From assembly GCF_001753165.1 (NCBI RefSeq), contig NZ_CP017448.1, positions 1,940,462 through 2,004,461 on the forward strand: a DNA stretch of 64,000 nt. Direction: 5' to 3'. Both the position numbers and the translations under genes were made by a program. The notes under the pieces were generated by a model. The model did not search any database, had not been told where the DNA came from, and saw only the letters and a program-made list of their open reading frames with translations. Shown piece by piece: positions 17,970 to 25,869 of this stretch (position 1 is its first letter; every line of letters begins with the position of its first letter). This stretch comes from Acidihalobacter aeolianus (GTDB taxonomy: Bacteria > Pseudomonadota > Gammaproteobacteria > DSM-5130 > Acidihalobacteraceae).

Positions 17970-19930
17970 GGTGCGTCCCCCGCACCGTGTACGTTCCCGG
18001 CGACGAAGAAATCGCGCACCGCGCCGATCTCGCGGACCGTCGGCGCCGGCGGCAGACTGTCGAGGAATACGCACCCGTAACTCATCTGCCCCAACCTGGG
18101 ATCGCACAGCACCAGCACGCCGCGATCGTGATTGTCGCGGATCAAGCGACCGATACCCTGCTTGAAGGCGATCACCGCTCGCGGCAGGAACTGCTCACGG
18201 AAGGGATTGCCGCCACGCGCACGGATCGCCTCGGCGCGGGCCTTGAGCAATGGATCGTCGGGCGCGGCGAACGGCAGCCGGTCGAGAATCACGCACGACA
18301 GCGCCTCGCCCTGCACGTCCACACCCTCCCAGAAACTCTGCGCACCCAGCAACACCGCATTGCCGGCCTCGCGGAAGCGTTCGATCAGTTCCCGCCGCGA
18401 AGCGCTGCCCTGCACCAGCAACGGACGGTCACCGAGATCGCCGAGCAGCCGAGCGGCTGCCTGCAGCGCGCGATGGCTGGTGAACAGCAGGAAGGTGCCA
18501 CCGGGGTTGGCCTCGATCACCGGCCTCACGGCACGTACCATCGCCTCCGTGTAATGTGGCGCGTTCGGCGCCGGCAGCCCCGTCGGACGGTAGATACAGG
18601 CCTGGTGCGCGAAGTCGTAGGGGCTGCCCAGGCGCAGGGTGCGCGGCTGGCCGAGCCCGAGCTGTGCGGTGAAATGCACGAAATCCTCGCCGACCGCCAG
18701 GGTCGCGGACGTGAACACCCAGGCAGCCGGATAGCGCGCCTTGTGCTTGGCGAAGGTCCCGGCAACATCCAGCGGCGTGATATTGAGCGCGAAGCTGCGC
18801 TGAAAGGTCTCCACCCAGCGGATCGCATCCTCCTCGGGCTCCATGAACTGGTCCAGGCGTTCGCGCAGCGCCTGCGCGCGGCGCGCCAGCGCCTGCAGGG
18901 CCTTGCCGCGTTCCGCCACCCGATCCAGATCCGCTCGCAACGCATCCAGCGCCGTGCTGACGGCGCTCAGCGCCGCTTGCGTCTCTTCGTCGGCGAGATC
19001 GTCCCAGCCGGTACGCTGTCCCTCTGCCCCCAGCCGGGCGCGCAGATCGCGCACCGCGTATTCCAGGTCCTGGGCACGCGTGCGCAGTTCAGGGGTTTCC
19101 GGGGTTTCGGCCAGCTGCGCGGCGATGGCATCGCGAGCCAGTTCCGAGATCTGCCGGCTGCCCACGCTTAGGCCGAAGAACTGCGTGGCGATTTCAGGCA
19201 ACTGGTGCGCCTCGTCCAGCACGAAGGCATTGGCGCTGGGCAGGATTTCGCCCACGCCCTCCTCCTTCAATGCCAGATCCGCGCAGAACAGGTGGTGATT
19301 GATGACCACCACCTCTGCCTCTTGCGCACGGCGGCGTGCCTGCACGACATGGCAGTCGGTGTAATCGGGGCATTCCTGGCCCAGGCAATTGTCGGCGGTC
19401 GAGGTCACCCGCGGCCACACGACGGCGCCTTCCGGGACGCTGGACAGCTCGGCGATGTCGCCTTCCCGCGTGACCCGCGACCAGTCCACGATCTGCTGCA
19501 CCTGTATTGCGTCCTCGCTGCCGCGGCCGGCGCTGAGATCCGCGTATTGCTTGAGCCGATAGAGACACAGATAGTTCGCCCGCCCCTTGAGCAGACAGGC
19601 ATCCACGCCGCGTCCCAGTACGCGCCTGACCACCGGCAGATCCTTGCGGAACAGCTGATCCTGCAGGTTCTTGGTGCCGGTGGAGACGATCACCTTGCCG
19701 CCGCTCGCCACCGCCGGCAGGAGATAGCCCAGCGTCTTGCCCACGCCCGTACCCGCCTCGACCACGAGGGTGCCATTGGCGGCCAGCGTTTCCGCCACCG
19801 CTTCGGCCATGGCGCGCTGCTGCGGGCGCGGCACGAAGCCGGGCAGAACCTCGGCCAGGGCTCCGGCGGGTTCGAAGAGCTCGCCGACCGGATCGGCAGC
19901 CAACGGGGGCGAGGCGTCCATGTCCATCAT
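17966..19930 (-). CDS. ATP-dependent DNA helicase, DinG/YoaA (XPD-like) family
   Basis: A 654-residue superfamily 2 helicase. Walker A is VEAGTGVGKTLGYLLPA, the DEAH box is VLDEAHQLPE, and the C-terminal motif VI region is FKQGIGRLIRDNHDRGVL. Cysteines in the segment between motifs Ia and II (CLLKGRANYLC, ECPDYTDC) form the expected 4Fe-4S site of XPD-type helicases. YoaA/DinG enzymes unwind 5'-3' and act in replication-fork repair. The ATG at 19930 shares one base with the stop of the upstream lipoprotein gene. The YoaA-TsaB neighbourhood is common in gammaproteobacteria. Confidence 0.9.
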   Translation of the reverse strand: MMDMDASPPLAADPVGELFEPAGALAEVLPGFVPRPQQRAMAEAVAETLAANGTLVVEAGTGVGKTLGYLLPAVASGGKVIVSTGTKNLQDQLFRKDLPVVRRVLGRGVDACLLKGRANYLCLYRLKQYADLSAGRGSEDAIQVQQIVDWSRVTREGDIAELSSVPEGAVVWPRVTSTADNCLGQECPDYTDCHVVQARRRAQEAEVVVINHHLFCADLALKEEGVGEILPSANAFVLDEAHQLPEIATQFFGLSVGSRQISELARDAIAAQLAETPETPELRTRAQDLEYAVRDLRARLGAEGQRTGWDDLADEETQAALSAVSTALDALRADLDRVAERGKALQALARRAQALRERLDQFMEPEEDAIRWVETFQRSFALNITPLDVAGTFAKHKARYPAAWVFTSATLAVGEDFVHFTAQLGLGQPRTLRLGSPYDFAHQACIYRPTGLPAPNAPHYTEAMVRAVRPVIEANPGGTFLLFTSHRALQAAARLLGDLGDRPLLVQGSASRRELIERFREAGNAVLLGAQSFWEGVDVQGEALSCVILDRLPFAAPDDPLLKARAEAIRARGGNPFREQFLPRAVIAFKQGIGRLIRDNHDRGVLVLCDPRLGQMSYGCVFLDSLPPAPTVREIGAVRDFFVAGNVHGAGDAP

Positions 19931-20418
19931 CAGCGCCCCAGGGCAGCAGCCCGATGCTCCGCCTCCCGGGCTCCGCGGGCGTCGCCCAGAGCCGCGCGCG
20001 CGGCGGCGATCATGCGCCAGTTGATGCTCTTGATCGCCCGGTCGTCGCCGGCCAGGGCATTGGATTTCATCGCCAGCGTCACGACCTGGCGGTACTGCCC
20101 CTGGCTGTAGCGCACGGCAGCCAGACGCTGCCACAGCAGCGCGCTGTGCGGCGCGATGTTGAGTGCACGCTCAAGGTCGCGTGCGGCGCCTGCCCAATCC
20201 CGTCGCCCGGCCGCACGGTCGGCCGCCCGCGCCAGCGCCAGGGCTGCCGGGGGCAGCGCCGTTGGCACCGCAGGTGCCGGCTGTGCGCGCAGGCCGCCCG
20301 GGGGCGCCCGTTCGCCGGAAGGAGGCGGCACCGCCTGTCCGCTGCGCGGCGGCGCGGTGGCGCAACCGCCCAGCAGAAGCATTGCGGCGAATGCCGCCGC
20401 GACTTGGATTTTCGTCAT
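19930..20418 (-). CDS. TPR-like lipoprotein
   Basis: A 162-residue lipoprotein: signal sequence with lipobox LLLGGCATA, a Pro/Ala-rich linker (~25-65), then helices resembling tetratricopeptide repeats (WAGAARDLERALNIAPHSALLWQRLAAVRYSQGQYRQVVTLAMKSNAL). The start overlaps the mrcB stop by four bases and the stop touches the dinG start. Coupling to PBP1B suggests an outer-membrane lipoprotein helper of the synthase, comparable in position and idea to LpoB or CpoB, but no sequence relation to either is claimed. Confidence 0.75.
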   Translation of the reverse strand: MTKIQVAAAFAAMLLLGGCATAPPRSGQAVPPPSGERAPPGGLRAQPAPAVPTALPPAALALARAADRAAGRRDWAGAARDLERALNIAPHSALLWQRLAAVRYSQGQYRQVVTLAMKSNALAGDDRAIKSINWRMIAAARAALGDARGAREAEHRAAALGR

Positions 20419-22787
20419 TGCATCAATCCCTTGAACCATTCGATCGCCTGGCGCAACACCCCGGCGCGGCATTCCACCTCGCCACTCGGCACGCTGCCCT
20501 TGATGAAGGGCATCCATTCGGCGCCGGGACAGGTTGCGGCGAGGCGCTGACCGCTGGCCGGATCGATGGTCTGCCAGACAACGTCGGCCGGCTGGCTCAT
20601 CTGCAGCGGCGAGGCGTGGATGGCGCCCATGATACCCGCCCAAAGCGGCAGAGCGCCGCTGGAACCCGTCAGGCCGGTGGGACGGTTGTCGTCGCGCCCC
20701 ACCCAGACCACCGCGGTTTCGCGGCCGCCGAAACCGGCAAACCAACTGTCGCGCAGGTCGTTGGTGGTACCAGTCTTGCCCGCCACCTCGACGCCTGGGA
20801 GCAACGTCTGCAACGACGCGGCGGTACCCCTACGGGTCACCTCGTGCATGGCCGCCGTCAGCAGGTAATCGGCCTTGCCGTCGGCCACCTGCTCGATCCG
20901 CAGCGGATAGCGTTGCAGCTTCTCGCCACGTGGATCGACCACCGCCTGAATCGCACGCAGCGGCGCGCGGTATCCGCCGGCGGCGATGGTCTGGTACATC
21001 TGCGCCATCTGGATCGGCGGCACCGCAGCCGATCCCAGCAACGAGGCCGGATACGCATCGATGGGCTGCGCGATACCCAGACGATGGGCCATCTCGATGA
21101 CCTTGTCGAGGCCGACGGAAAGCCCCAGACGGACGCTCGGCACGTTGTAGGAATGGACCAGGGCGTCCATCACCGTCACCTTGCCGTGGTACTGCCGGTC
21201 GTAATTGACCGGCGACCACTGCTGGGCGTTGCCGTAGGTGACGGTCAACGGGCTGTCGTCGAGCGGCGTGGCCAGGGTGAAGCGCTGCGGCTGTTCGAGA
21301 GCGGCGAGATAGATCGCCGGCTTGAACAGCGAACCGATGGAGCGGCGCGTATCCAGGGCACGGTTGAAGCCCGCCACGTCGCGTCGGCCGCCGACCACTG
21401 CCAGTACCTCACCGTCCGCCACCGAGGTCACCACAGCGGCCGCCTCGAGGGTGTCCGGACGCATACCGTGCGTCCGCTCGATGCGTCGCAGGCCGTCGCG
21501 CACGGCCTGTTGCGCGTCCAGTTGCACCAGCGGGCGCAGTGTGGTGTAGATCATCAGCCCTTCGGTACGCAGATCCTCGGCGCGATAGTCGCGTGCGAGC
21601 TGAGCCTCGACCAGATCGAGAAAGGCCGGGAACGGCGTGATGCCCGAAGCGGGTTCCGCCCCGACGCCCAGCGGCGCCGCCTGCGCCGTGCGCGCCTGGG
21701 CCGCGGAGATCAGGCCCGCCGAAGCCATCTCGCTCAGGACCAGATTGCGGCGCTCCAGAGCCCGCCCGGGATGGCGTCGCGGATCGTAATAGGTCGGCCC
21801 GCGTACCAGGGCGACCAGAAGCGCGACCTGCGCGGTATCGAGCGACTGCACCGGGCGGTCGAAGTAGAACTCGCTGGCCAGGCCCACGCCGTGTATGGCA
21901 CGGCTGCCCTGCTGGCCGAGATACACCTCGTTGAGATAGGTCTCGAGGATTTCCGCCTTGCTGTAATGGGTCTCCAGCAGCACGGCCATGATCGCTTCGT
22001 TGAATTTGCGCCACAGGCTGCGCTGGTTGCTCAGGAAGAAATTCTTTACCAGCTGCTGGGTCAGCGTGCTGCCGCCCTGCACGAAGCGCCGCGCGCGGAT
22101 GTCCGCGACCAGGGCGCGCCCGATGGCGACCGGATCGACGCCGTGGTGCTCGTAGAATCGCCGGTCCTCGACCGCCACCAACGCCTTGGGCAGCAACGGC
22201 GGCATCTCGCTCATGCGCACCAGGATGCGATCCTCGTGGCTGCGCGGGTAAATCTTGGCGATCAGCAACGGCGCCAGCCGGGCCAGCGCGACCGGCTGGC
22301 CGCTGGCATCGGTCAGCGCGGCGATGCGCCCATCGGCGAAGCGCACGCGCAGCAGTCGGGAGGGCTCGGTGCCGTCGGGCGACTCGAAGCCGCGGGTGTG
22401 CAGCAGGACGCCGTCGCCCTGCACCTGATAGGTCCTCGCCGCTGCGGCGCCCGGGCTCACGGCGTAGCGCAGCAAACCCAGTGCCTGCAGCAGGTCCGTC
22501 TGGGTCATGCGGCGGCCCGCGTAGAGCTGCACCGGGCTGGCGTAAACCCGTGCCGGCAGTTCGAAACGCTTGTCCTCGAACTGGCTGACGATCACGTGGT
22601 TCAGATAGGCCACATAGGCTGCGCTGACGATCAGGCCGAGGCCGAACAGCAGCAGTACCCATCCCTTTCTGCCGTGGGGTGTGCGGGAGATCGGCTTGCG
22701 CTTGGATGAACGTCTGGAACTGCGGGCGGGGGATTTGGCCATCGATAGCGAAATAGACGCGGATTTGTGGCCGCGAGACGTTTTCAT
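20415..22787 (-). CDS. mrcB: Penicillin-binding protein 1B (bifunctional transglycosylase/transpeptidase)
   Basis: A 790-residue class A PBP. After a basic cytoplasmic tail, a membrane helix (~40-62, VLLLFGLGLIVSAAYVAYL) leads to a UB2H-like region. The GT51 transglycosylase follows, with catalytic Glu in AVEDRRFYEHHGVDP plus GGSTLTQQLVKNFFL. The transpeptidase has SxxK in IGSLFKP, SxN in HSYNVPS and KTG in VAGKTGTTND. It polymerises and cross-links peptidoglycan. The ATG at 22787 follows GGAAGGA; an internal ATG at 22742 lacks a site. First gene of a tightly overlapping minus-strand unit, divergent from the APH/ATPase gene. Confidence 0.95.
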   Translation of the reverse strand: MKTSRGHKSASISLSMAKSPARSSRRSSKRKPISRTPHGRKGWVLLLFGLGLIVSAAYVAYLNHVIVSQFEDKRFELPARVYASPVQLYAGRRMTQTDLLQALGLLRYAVSPGAAAARTYQVQGDGVLLHTRGFESPDGTEPSRLLRVRFADGRIAALTDASGQPVALARLAPLLIAKIYPRSHEDRILVRMSEMPPLLPKALVAVEDRRFYEHHGVDPVAIGRALVADIRARRFVQGGSTLTQQLVKNFFLSNQRSLWRKFNEAIMAVLLETHYSKAEILETYLNEVYLGQQGSRAIHGVGLASEFYFDRPVQSLDTAQVALLVALVRGPTYYDPRRHPGRALERRNLVLSEMASAGLISAAQARTAQAAPLGVGAEPASGITPFPAFLDLVEAQLARDYRAEDLRTEGLMIYTTLRPLVQLDAQQAVRDGLRRIERTHGMRPDTLEAAAVVTSVADGEVLAVVGGRRDVAGFNRALDTRRSIGSLFKPAIYLAALEQPQRFTLATPLDDSPLTVTYGNAQQWSPVNYDRQYHGKVTVMDALVHSYNVPSVRLGLSVGLDKVIEMAHRLGIAQPIDAYPASLLGSAAVPPIQMAQMYQTIAAGGYRAPLRAIQAVVDPRGEKLQRYPLRIEQVADGKADYLLTAAMHEVTRRGTAASLQTLLPGVEVAGKTGTTNDLRDSWFAGFGGRETAVVWVGRDDNRPTGLTGSSGALPLWAGIMGAIHASPLQMSQPADVVWQTIDPASGQRLAATCPGAEWMPFIKGSVPSGEVECRAGVLRQAIEWFKGLMQ

Positions 22788-22825
22788 TATCCTTCCGTGA
22801 CCTCGATACCACAAGCAGGTGCCCC

Positions 22826-24376
22826 GTGGCGCAATCCGATTTCGACAACCTACTCAAGGGATTACGCAATCCCGAGGCCTACCCTCATGCGGTCGAAGCG
22901 GTACGGGTGATCGAAACCCACATTTCCGCGGTGCTGCTCACCGGCGAATACGCCTACAAACTGAAAAAGCCGCTGGACATGGGTTTTCTGGATTTCTCCA
23001 CGCTGGCGCGGCGCAAGCACTTCTGCGAGGAGGAAGTGCGCCTCAACCGCCGCCTCGCGCCCGGACTGTATATCGACACCGTCGCCGTCACCGGCAGCCC
23101 TCATGCGCCTCAGATAGGCGGTTCCGGCGAGCCCATCGAGTATCTGGTGCGCATGCGCCAGTTCGACCCCGAACAGCAGCTCGATCGGCTGCTCGCGCGC
23201 GGCGAACTGAACACCACTCATATCGATGAGCTGATCGCACGCATTGCCACCTTCCACGCCGAAGCCGCGCACGTCGCTGCCGACGCACCGCTCGGTACCC
23301 CCGAGGCAGTCTTCGCGCCGATGCAGCAGAATTTCGACCAGCTGTCTCCGCTGATCGAGGAGACGCAGCGCCGCACCCAGCTCGAGCGTCTGGCGGAATG
23401 GACCCGCGCCGAGTACGACCGCCTCGCGCCGCTGCTCGCCGAACGTCGCGCGCGGGGCTTCATCCGCGAATGCCACGGCGACATGCATCTGGGCAACATG
23501 GCGCTGGTGCAGGGCGATATCGCCATATTCGACGGCATCGAGTTCAACGACGAATTCCGCTGGATCGATGTAGCCAACGAAATCGCCTTCTTCGTCATGG
23601 ACCTGGAAAGCCGGGGTGCGAACGCGCTGGCCCACCGTGCGCTCAACGCCTGGGTCGAGCTCACCGGCGATCATCAGGCCCTGCGCCTGATGCGCTTCTA
23701 CCAGACCTACCGCGCCATGGTGCGGGCCAAGATCGCGAGCATCCGTCTCGGCCAGGGCGGACTGGCCGAGGACGAGCGGACCGAGATTCTCGCCGCCTAT
23801 CAGCGATATGCCGATCTCGCCGAACGCTATACCCGCGACGTCCATCCCGCCGTAGTCATCACCCACGGCTTCGCCGGTGCGGGCAAGACCACGCTGAGCA
23901 CCCAGGCCGTGGAAACCCTCGGCATGATCCGCCTGCGCTCGGACGTCGAACGCAAGCGACTGCATGGCCTCGCTCCCGATGCACGCAGCGGCTCCGGCAT
24001 CGCCAGCGGACTGTATGCCAGCGACGCCACCGCACGCACCTATGCCGCCCTGCTCGACGAAACGCGGGCGGCACTGGACGGCGGCTTTGCGGTCATCGTG
24101 GACGCCAGCTTCCTCGATCGGGCGCATCGCGACCGCTTCGCCGAACTCGCCAGCGCCTGCGACGTCCCCTTCGCCGTACTCGACGTGCAGGCACCGGAGG
24201 CGCATCTGCGCGAGCGCATCGCCCTGCGCCGGGACGACGCCTCCGAAGCCTCGTCCGAGGTGCTCGACTGGCAGCTCGCACATGCCGACCCGCTGGGAGA
24301 CGACGAACCGGTGGTTGCAGTGGACAGTCGCGAACCGCTTCCGGCAGAGGCGCTGCGCACGCTCCTGAGCCTCTGA
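22826..24376 (+). CDS. Fused aminoglycoside-phosphotransferase-like and P-loop ATPase protein
   Basis: A 516-residue two-domain protein. Residues ~1-330 resemble APH/choline-kinase proteins with the catalytic segment ECHGDMHLGNM and metal-binding FDGIEFNDEFRWIDVANEIAF. Residues ~345-510 are a small-kinase domain with Walker A GFAGAGKTTLS. The fusion is widely conserved in proteobacteria but I know of no settled function; resistance should not be assumed. The GTG start has no strong Shine-Dalgarno. Divergently transcribed from mrcB. Confidence 0.8.
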   Translation: MAQSDFDNLLKGLRNPEAYPHAVEAVRVIETHISAVLLTGEYAYKLKKPLDMGFLDFSTLARRKHFCEEEVRLNRRLAPGLYIDTVAVTGSPHAPQIGGSGEPIEYLVRMRQFDPEQQLDRLLARGELNTTHIDELIARIATFHAEAAHVAADAPLGTPEAVFAPMQQNFDQLSPLIEETQRRTQLERLAEWTRAEYDRLAPLLAERRARGFIRECHGDMHLGNMALVQGDIAIFDGIEFNDEFRWIDVANEIAFFVMDLESRGANALAHRALNAWVELTGDHQALRLMRFYQTYRAMVRAKIASIRLGQGGLAEDERTEILAAYQRYADLAERYTRDVHPAVVITHGFAGAGKTTLSTQAVETLGMIRLRSDVERKRLHGLAPDARSGSGIASGLYASDATARTYAALLDETRAALDGGFAVIVDASFLDRAHRDRFAELASACDVPFAVLDVQAPEAHLRERIALRRDDASEASSEVLDWQLAHADPLGDDEPVVAVDSREPLPAEALRTLLSL

Positions 24377-24436
24377 ACCCGCGACCGTCGCGGCTGCTAG
24401 ACTGCCTCATATGAGGTTTCAACCGGTCACACGCTG

Positions 24437-24934
24437 ATGCGGCGCCTCTCGCCCGCGATTCTGCCGTTTGCCTGCCTGCTCCTGCTCGGCGGCTGTGCGA
24501 CGACGGAGCCCTATACGCACGAGGCGTATTACCCATCGTCCTCGGCCGGACCCGGCGACCGCGCCCACCTCGTACGACTTCTCCATGACGCGGTGGGCAC
24601 GCCCTATCGTTACGGGGGCGACACCCCGCGCAGCGGCTTCGATTGCAGCGGCCTCGTCTACTGGAGCACCCGCATGGCGGGCTATCGGGGCGTACCGCGC
24701 ACCGTCGAGCAGCAATATCGCGAACTGCGTCACGTACCGCTTCGCCGCCTGCGCGCCGGCGACGTATTGTTCTTCCGCTTCCGTCGCGCAGGACCCCCCT
24801 CCCACGACGGCATCTACATCGGTCACGGACGTTTCATCCACTCCCCCGCCACCGGCGGGCGCGTGCGCGTCGCCAGCCTGCACAATCCCTTCTGGGCCAG
24901 ACACCTGATCGCGGCTGCGCGCCTGCCGGGTTAA
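24437..24934 (+). CDS. NlpC/P60 family lipoprotein (cell-wall endopeptidase)
   Basis: A 165-residue lipoprotein with lipobox LLLLGGCATT. The NlpC/P60 domain has the catalytic Cys in SGFDCSGLVYW, the His in PSHDGIYIGHG and a third polar residue in FIHSPATGG. It would cut peptide stems of peptidoglycan (gamma-D-Glu-diaminopimelate) and resembles Spr/NlpC. Small size and single domain are typical. It ends six bases from the convergent iclR gene. Confidence 0.9.
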   Translation: MRRLSPAILPFACLLLLGGCATTEPYTHEAYYPSSSAGPGDRAHLVRLLHDAVGTPYRYGGDTPRSGFDCSGLVYWSTRMAGYRGVPRTVEQQYRELRHVPLRRLRAGDVLFFRFRRAGPPSHDGIYIGHGRFIHSPATGGRVRVASLHNPFWARHLIAAARLPG

Positions 24935-24940
24935 CGCCGC

Positions 24941-25705
24941 TCACGACGCCGGGGCAACGTAACCCAGCCGCTCCGATATCTCCCTGCCGGCATCGCGTAC
25001 CAGCGCTATCCACGCATCGCGGCGCCGCTCGATCGGCGCGGACACAGACAGTCCTCCGACCACGCTGCCGGTATTGTCGCGAATCAGCGTACCGATGCAG
25101 CCCACCCCTTCCTCGGCCTCCTCGTCGTCGAGGGCAATGCCGCGCGCGTGACCCTCGGCCACCACGCTGCGCAGACGATCCACCGAAGTGACGGTATGGG
25201 CGGTATAGGCCGGCAGGCCGGTACGCTTCGCATAGGCCTGCAGAAACGCCTCGCCCAGTTCGCCGAGCATCAGCTTGCCGACCGCAGTGACATGCAGCGG
25301 TGCGCGGCTGCCGACGACCTGCTCCACGCGCATCATGCGCTTCGGGGCCGAGCGTTCGACGTAGATCACCTCGTCGCCTTCGCGCACCGTGAGATTGACG
25401 GTCTCGCCGAGCTGATCGCGCAGCCGGGCCATCACGTCGCGCGCCTCCTCGCGGATATCCAGGCCGCGCCGCACCCTGCCAGCCAGCTGCAACAGCTTGC
25501 GTCCGAGTTGATAGCGGCCGGCGCCGTCGCGCTCCACCAGTCCGGCATCGCCGAGTGAGGCGAGGATCCGATGCGCGGTTGACGGGTGCAGGCCCGTTTC
25601 CGCGCTCAGGATCTTGAGACTGACCGGCTCAGGCTGCGCCGCAATCGCATCCAGCAGTGCGGCCGAACGTTCGATGACCTGTATGGGATTGGAGGATCTA
25701 GTCAT
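24941..25705 (-). CDS. IclR family transcriptional regulator
   Basis: A 254-residue regulator: N-terminal winged HTH (~8-70, VSLKILSAETGLHPSTAHRILASLGDAGLVERDG) and C-terminal effector domain with RMMRVEQVVGSRAPLHVTAVGKLML and GIALDDEEAEEGVGCIGTLIRDNTGSVVGGLSVSAP, both IclR hallmarks. It is divergent from the transketolase-like gene, and three related operator-like repeats lie in the 164-bp gap, one over its own start codon, suggesting autorepression plus control of the downstream pair. The effector would be a small acid or sugar acid by family precedent. Confidence 0.93.
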   Translation of the reverse strand: MTRSSNPIQVIERSAALLDAIAAQPEPVSLKILSAETGLHPSTAHRILASLGDAGLVERDGAGRYQLGRKLLQLAGRVRRGLDIREEARDVMARLRDQLGETVNLTVREGDEVIYVERSAPKRMMRVEQVVGSRAPLHVTAVGKLMLGELGEAFLQAYAKRTGLPAYTAHTVTSVDRLRSVVAEGHARGIALDDEEAEEGVGCIGTLIRDNTGSVVGGLSVSAPIERRRDAWIALVRDAGREISERLGYVAPAS

Positions 25706-25720
25706 TTCGCATTGTGAAAA
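25704..25720. promoter_or_regulatory. IclR operator candidate O1
   Basis: A 17-bp near-palindrome ATTTCGCATTGTGAAAA that overlaps the iclR start codon. It matches the O2 repeat at 14 of 17 positions and keeps the TTTC/GAAA arms. Its position suggests autoregulation. Confidence 0.5.
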
Positions 25721-25810
25721 CGATTATGTATTGCGGAATCACGGCATGAGTCCTAAGGTGATCGTATCGACCGTCGGCGCCAGCGTCGGCGGTTTTTCCG
25801 TTGCCGAATT

Positions 25811-25827
25811 ATTTCACATTATGAAAT
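25811..25827. promoter_or_regulatory. IclR operator candidate O2
   Basis: A 17-bp palindrome ATTTCACATTATGAAAT with perfect 6-bp arms (ATTTCA/TGAAAT) around CATTA, located 43 bp before the transketolase-like start. It is the most symmetric of the three copies. Confidence 0.55.
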
Positions 25828-25829
25828 CT

Positions 25830-25846
25830 AATTCGCAAGATGAAAA
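25830..25846. promoter_or_regulatory. IclR operator candidate O3
   Basis: A degenerate third copy AATTCGCAAGATGAAAA, 13 of 17 matching O1. It starts 19 bp after O2, about two helical turns, so paired dimers could bind one face. Weaker than O1 and O2. Confidence 0.35.
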
Positions 25847-25869
25847 GTCATAAGACACCGGAGGCACTC

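Noticed and set aside
20163-22709. An 848-codon frame opposite mrcB
   Set aside because: His/Gln/Arg-rich antisense shadow of PBP1B, no family features.
22826-24376. Aminoglycoside resistance gene
   Set aside because: Only the general APH/choline-kinase fold is shared; fused P-loop domain and chromosomal context argue for a housekeeping role.
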